The notes under the pieces were generated by a model, which was not told the DNA's origin, did no database searches, and was given only the letters and a program-made list of their open reading frames with translations. The position numbers and the translations under genes were made by a program. A DNA stretch of 14,085 nt from DSWT01 sp034433375. Its GTDB lineage: Bacteria > Chloroflexota > Anaerolineae > B4-G1 > SLSP01. The stretch lies in NCBI GenBank assembly GCA_034433375.1, contig DAOUAQ010000096.1:1-14085 (forward strand), read 5' to 3'. Shown one piece after another: positions 13,454 through 14,085 of the stretch. The number at the start of each line of letters is the position of its first letter. The first letter of the stretch is position 1.

Positions 13454-14085
13454 ATGATCGTCATCGCAGGACTAACTGCCTGTACTGCAACAGAGCTGCC
13501 AACGCTTACACCTACCGCGACATCCACATCGTCGCCCACTGCCGCCGTGCCGCTAACCGCAGCCGTCTTCGTCGTCGCGCCGGACGGCGACGATGCCAAC
13601 CCCGGCACGTTCGCGCAGCCGTGGGCCACCGTCAACCACGCGGCGGAAGTGCTGGAGGCCGGGCAGACGGTTTATCTGCGCGACGGCGTCTACGCGCTGC
13701 CCCGGCAGGTCAGACCGGCTCATTCCGGGCGCGAGGATGCCTGGATCACGTATCGCGCCTATCCCGGCGAGCAGCCGGTGCTGGATGCCTCGGCCATCGA
13801 CAACGACCCGCCCGCTCACTTCTCCCATGACGCCGGGAGCTTCAACATCGAGCGCAAAGCCTACATCCGCGTAATCGGCCTCACGGTACGGAACTCGCAC
13901 CAGGCCGGCTTTATGGTGCGCGACTCGCAACACATCGAGTTGCTCAACAACACCGCCGATACGACGTTCAGCCCCGGCATCGGCGTCTGGCGCACCCACG
14001 GGACAGACGGCGTCACCGCGCACATCAAAATCCTCGGCAACACCGTCACCCGCGCCAACACCTGGGAGATGCTGCCGAAAGGCTA
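13454..14085 (+). CDS. right-handed beta-helix lipoprotein, partial (runs off the window)
   Basis: The N-terminal 210 residues of a longer protein lie here; no stop occurs before the window ends. An LTAC lipobox (Cys10) is followed by a Thr/Ser/Pro linker (about 13-35). Then comes the DUF1565/parallel-beta-helix opening VFVVAPDGDDANPGTFAQPW, AAEVLEAGQTVYLRDGVY, WITYRAYPGEQPVLDAS and repeated rungs such as YIRVIGLTVRNSHQAGFMV and HIELLNNTADT. Such secreted helices are often polysaccharide lyases, epimerases or glycan-binding proteins; the active part is not in view. The ATG at 13454 has GAGG six bases upstream, but the resulting signal peptide is only nine residues without a basic residue. In-frame TTG codons at 13436 or 13424 would add LPRWI or TRFLLPRWI and make a normal leader. 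Confidence 0.8.
   Translation, partial: MIVIAGLTACTATELPTLTPTATSTSSPTAAVPLTAAVFVVAPDGDDANPGTFAQPWATVNHAAEVLEAGQTVYLRDGVYALPRQVRPAHSGREDAWITYRAYPGEQPVLDASAIDNDPPAHFSHDAGSFNIERKAYIRVIGLTVRNSHQAGFMVRDSQHIELLNNTADTTFSPGIGVWRTHGTDGVTAHIKILGNTVTRANTWEMLPKG

Overview
The window most resembles a chromosomal segment from a filamentous or anaerobic Chloroflexota bacterium (Anaerolineae/Caldilineae-like). This is inferred from lipoproteins with Thr/Pro (TPTATPTP-type) linkers, a membrane-anchored PG-binding/LysM/YkuD transpeptidase, many small PIN toxin-antitoxin pairs and a GC-rich coding style broken by AT-rich promoters. No rRNA, tRNA, CRISPR array, transposase or phage gene was seen. No assignment was checked by a database search.

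Left part (1-2763, + strand): a possible gene tail at the edge, a 14-bp tandem repeat, and an unrecognised 86-residue protein. A Phd/YefM-PIN toxin-antitoxin pair follows, with a near-consensus promoter whose start region holds a doubled 12-bp palindrome. The toxin's 3' end overlaps the start of a 508-residue LysM/L,D-transpeptidase whose usual SHGC motif reads SFGC.

Middle (2821-7623): on the minus strand a thioredoxin-fold peroxiredoxin-like protein, an FtsX/MacB-type permease and an ABC ATPase are joined by two 4-base ATGA overlaps. They look like one redox-linked export or release unit without the usual adaptor protein. Back-to-back overlapping promoters at 5398-5442 separate this operon from a + strand group of a DegV fatty-acid-binding protein, a DUF1475-like membrane protein and a DUF1295/steroid-reductase-like membrane enzyme. 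A hairpin with a short T run lies before the last of these, over what may be a stray gene tail.

Right part (7703-14085): a very large minus-strand lipoprotein carries Ig-like and carbohydrate-binding-like regions and a C-terminal GH30-type glycosidase. Upstream of it lies a degraded half of a DUF2283 gene with an in-frame stop, directly behind a second toxin-antitoxin module (AbrB-type antitoxin and PIN toxin). That module has a good promoter followed by three 8-bp direct repeats. A small, possibly truncated membrane protein, a cytoplasmic CE1-like esterase and the start of a right-handed beta-helix lipoprotein complete the window. The GH30 protein, esterase and beta-helix protein suggest a polysaccharide-use neighbourhood, although they do not form one operon.

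The least expected items are the DUF2283 relic fused in frame behind the PIN toxin, the peroxiredoxin-permease-ATPase operon, and the two operator-like repeat structures at the toxin-antitoxin promoters.
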